NCBI GenBank assembly: GCA_910583815.1
Contig: CAJTZB010000129.1
Location: forward strand, 1 to 7,211
DNA from: an uncultured Lachnospiraceae bacterium
GTDB taxonomy: Bacteria; Bacillota; Clostridia; Lachnospirales; Lachnospiraceae
Reading direction: 5' to 3'
DNA length: 7,211 nucleotides
Below are positions 6,640 to 7,211 of this stretch, piece by piece. The position numbers were made by a program, and so were the translations under genes. Below the pieces are notes generated by a model. The model was not told the origin of the DNA. It did no database searches and saw only the letters and a program-made list of their open reading frames with translations. Within the stretch, counting starts at the first letter, position 1, and every line of letters begins with the position of its first letter.

Positions 6640-6768
6640 CCATTATTAAATGAATTTTTAAGTTCAGGACTCCAGTTTATTCTTATGGTAGCAGTTGTAG
6701 CAGGAGCAGCTGTGCTTGGGGCAACGCTGCGTAAAAAAAAGGACGCGGCAAAGAGGGAAGAGCAATAA
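6637..6768 (+). CDS. Small single-pass membrane protein, function unknown
   Basis: A 43-residue protein (45 if the ATG at 6631 is used) begins MPLLNEFLSSG. It has one hydrophobic stretch, about residues 12-30 (LQFILMVAVVAGAAVLGAT), followed by a strongly basic tail, RKKKDAAKREEQ. By the positive-inside rule the tail should be cytoplasmic, giving an N-out, C-in single span. The hydrophobic segment is not followed by a convincing cleavage site, so it looks like an anchor rather than a secreted peptide. The gene has a good ribosome binding site, lies 58 nt after the HisIE stop and 29 nt before the terminator, so it should be made from the his transcript. I do not recognise a family function. A spurious ORF is possible, but the amphipathic layout and ribosome binding site argue for a real gene. 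Confidence 0.7.
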   Translation: MPLLNEFLSSGLQFILMVAVVAGAAVLGATLRKKKDAAKREEQ

Positions 6769-6797
6769 GCACAACGTGCAGGCGGAAAAGAAGAAAG

Positions 6798-6834
6798 AAG
6801 AGCATTTGGAGGGCTGTCTGAATGCTCTTTTTCA
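6798..6834 (+). terminator. Intrinsic terminator of the his operon
   Basis: AAGAGCATT (6798-6806) pairs perfectly with AATGCTCTT (6821-6829) around a 14-nt loop, and the descending arm runs into a T-rich tail (TTTTT at 6828-6832, then CATTATTT). It is the only convincing Rho-independent terminator in the window. It places the small membrane protein gene inside the his transcription unit. Confidence 0.85.
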
Positions 6835-6898
6835 TTATTTGCCTTTCAGAATTGTGGCTCACTGAACATGTGTCAATAAATATGCATTGCAGGTGACA

Positions 6899-6926
6899 GC
6901 TAAATATTTTAAGCAAAATATTTAGC
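6899..6926. promoter_or_regulatory. Perfect 12-bp AT-rich palindrome upstream of the TPR gene
   Basis: GCTAAATATTTT (6899-6910) and AAAATATTTAGC (6915-6926) are perfect inverted repeats around AAGC. GAC (6895-6897) and GTC (6927-6929) can extend the stem past one bulged A. It lies 35 bp before the start codon at 6962, where an operator or a 5'-leader hairpin would be expected. There is no following T-run on the + strand. No clear -35/-10 pair could be fixed nearby; GTGACA at 6893-6898 is a possible -35 with a poor -10 inside the palindrome. Role undetermined. Confidence 0.6.
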
Positions 6927-6961
6927 GTCTGTACACCGATGCTGGACGGAGGTAGTTTAGT

Positions 6962-7192
6962 ATGGGATTATTTTCAAAAAGGAAAAAAGATGAAGAAAAA
7001 TTTGAAGAAATAACGCCAGCACTCAGGGCGAAGTTAGATGAATTTGCTGAAAGAGGCAATTGGCTTGAGGAAGAAGAACGATATGAAGAAGCCATACAGG
7101 CATGGGAAGAAGGACTTGAGCTAATACCAAAGCCGCAACAATTTTATAGTGAAACAATAGCGTTGGTGTACAGATGGCAACACGGTCGATGA
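6962..7192 (+). CDS. TPR-type small cytoplasmic protein, apparently cut short
   Basis: The 76-residue product starts MGLFSKRKKDEEKFEEITP, a basic then acidic soluble N terminus with no signal peptide. A tetratricopeptide-like helix pair follows at about residues 29-58, with Gly32, the YEEAIQAWEEGLELIP core (41-56) and the terminal Pro at its expected spacing. One repeat normally pairs with others, so a longer protein is expected. Instead, after QQFYSETI (59-66) the sequence loses TPR character (ALVYRWQHGR) and stops at 7190-7192. Neither other forward frame resumes a TPR pattern to the end of the window. Premature ending by an inserted element or an assembly join near 7160 is suspected. GGAGG (6948-6952) precedes the ATG by 9 nt. 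TPR domains mediate protein binding; the partner is unknown. Confidence 0.65.
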   Translation: MGLFSKRKKDEEKFEEITPALRAKLDEFAERGNWLEEEERYEEAIQAWEEGLELIPKPQQFYSETIALVYRWQHGR

Positions 7193-7211
7193 AGGGCAGA
7201 ATTTCCCCCTT

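Noticed and set aside
7151..7211. Simple frameshift in the TPR-type gene
   Set aside because: Neither of the other two forward frames gives TPR-like sequence after 7160, so a single base error does not restore the expected protein.

Overview
The window carries a nearly self-contained histidine biosynthesis operon on the + strand, flanked by the end of recU and the beginning of an unrelated small gene. A split ATP-phosphoribosyltransferase (short HisG plus HisZ), a RecU resolvase (a Firmicutes family), strong GGAGG ribosome binding sites and moderate GC content point to a Firmicute. The gene set and repeat style look most like Clostridia of the Lachnospiraceae type. The family placement is an inference; no genus can be named.

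Layout: the 3' end of recU (2-358) ends inside the -35 box of a full-consensus sigma-A promoter (TTGACA, 18 bp, TATAAT, 355-384). Downstream lie hisZ (TTG start, 449-1708), hisG (1727-2374), hisD (2375-3673, start codon abutting the hisG stop), a 247-bp intergenic region, hisB (3921-4505), hisA (4554-5276), and a fusion gene encoding a degenerate HisA/HisF-like barrel joined to HisI and HisE (5298-6578). A small membrane-protein gene (6637-6768) follows, then an intrinsic terminator (6798-6834). After an AT-rich perfect palindrome (6899-6926) comes a TPR-type protein (6962-7192). Its reading frame stops early, close to the window edge.

Together HisG/HisZ make phosphoribosyl-ATP, HisE and HisI hydrolyse and open it, HisA isomerises the product, HisB dehydrates imidazoleglycerol phosphate, and HisD oxidises histidinol to histidine. 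HisH/HisF (imidazoleglycerol-phosphate synthase), HisC (aminotransferase) and a histidinol phosphatase are not in this transcription unit and must be encoded elsewhere if the pathway is complete.

The least ordinary parts are two. First, the hisD-hisB gap holds two tandem copies of a three-tier stem structure. Their stem sequences differ between copies while pairing is largely kept, which suggests a structured RNA or a structured mobile repeat. Second, the HisIE protein carries an N-terminal HisA/HisF-like barrel that appears to have lost part of its active site.
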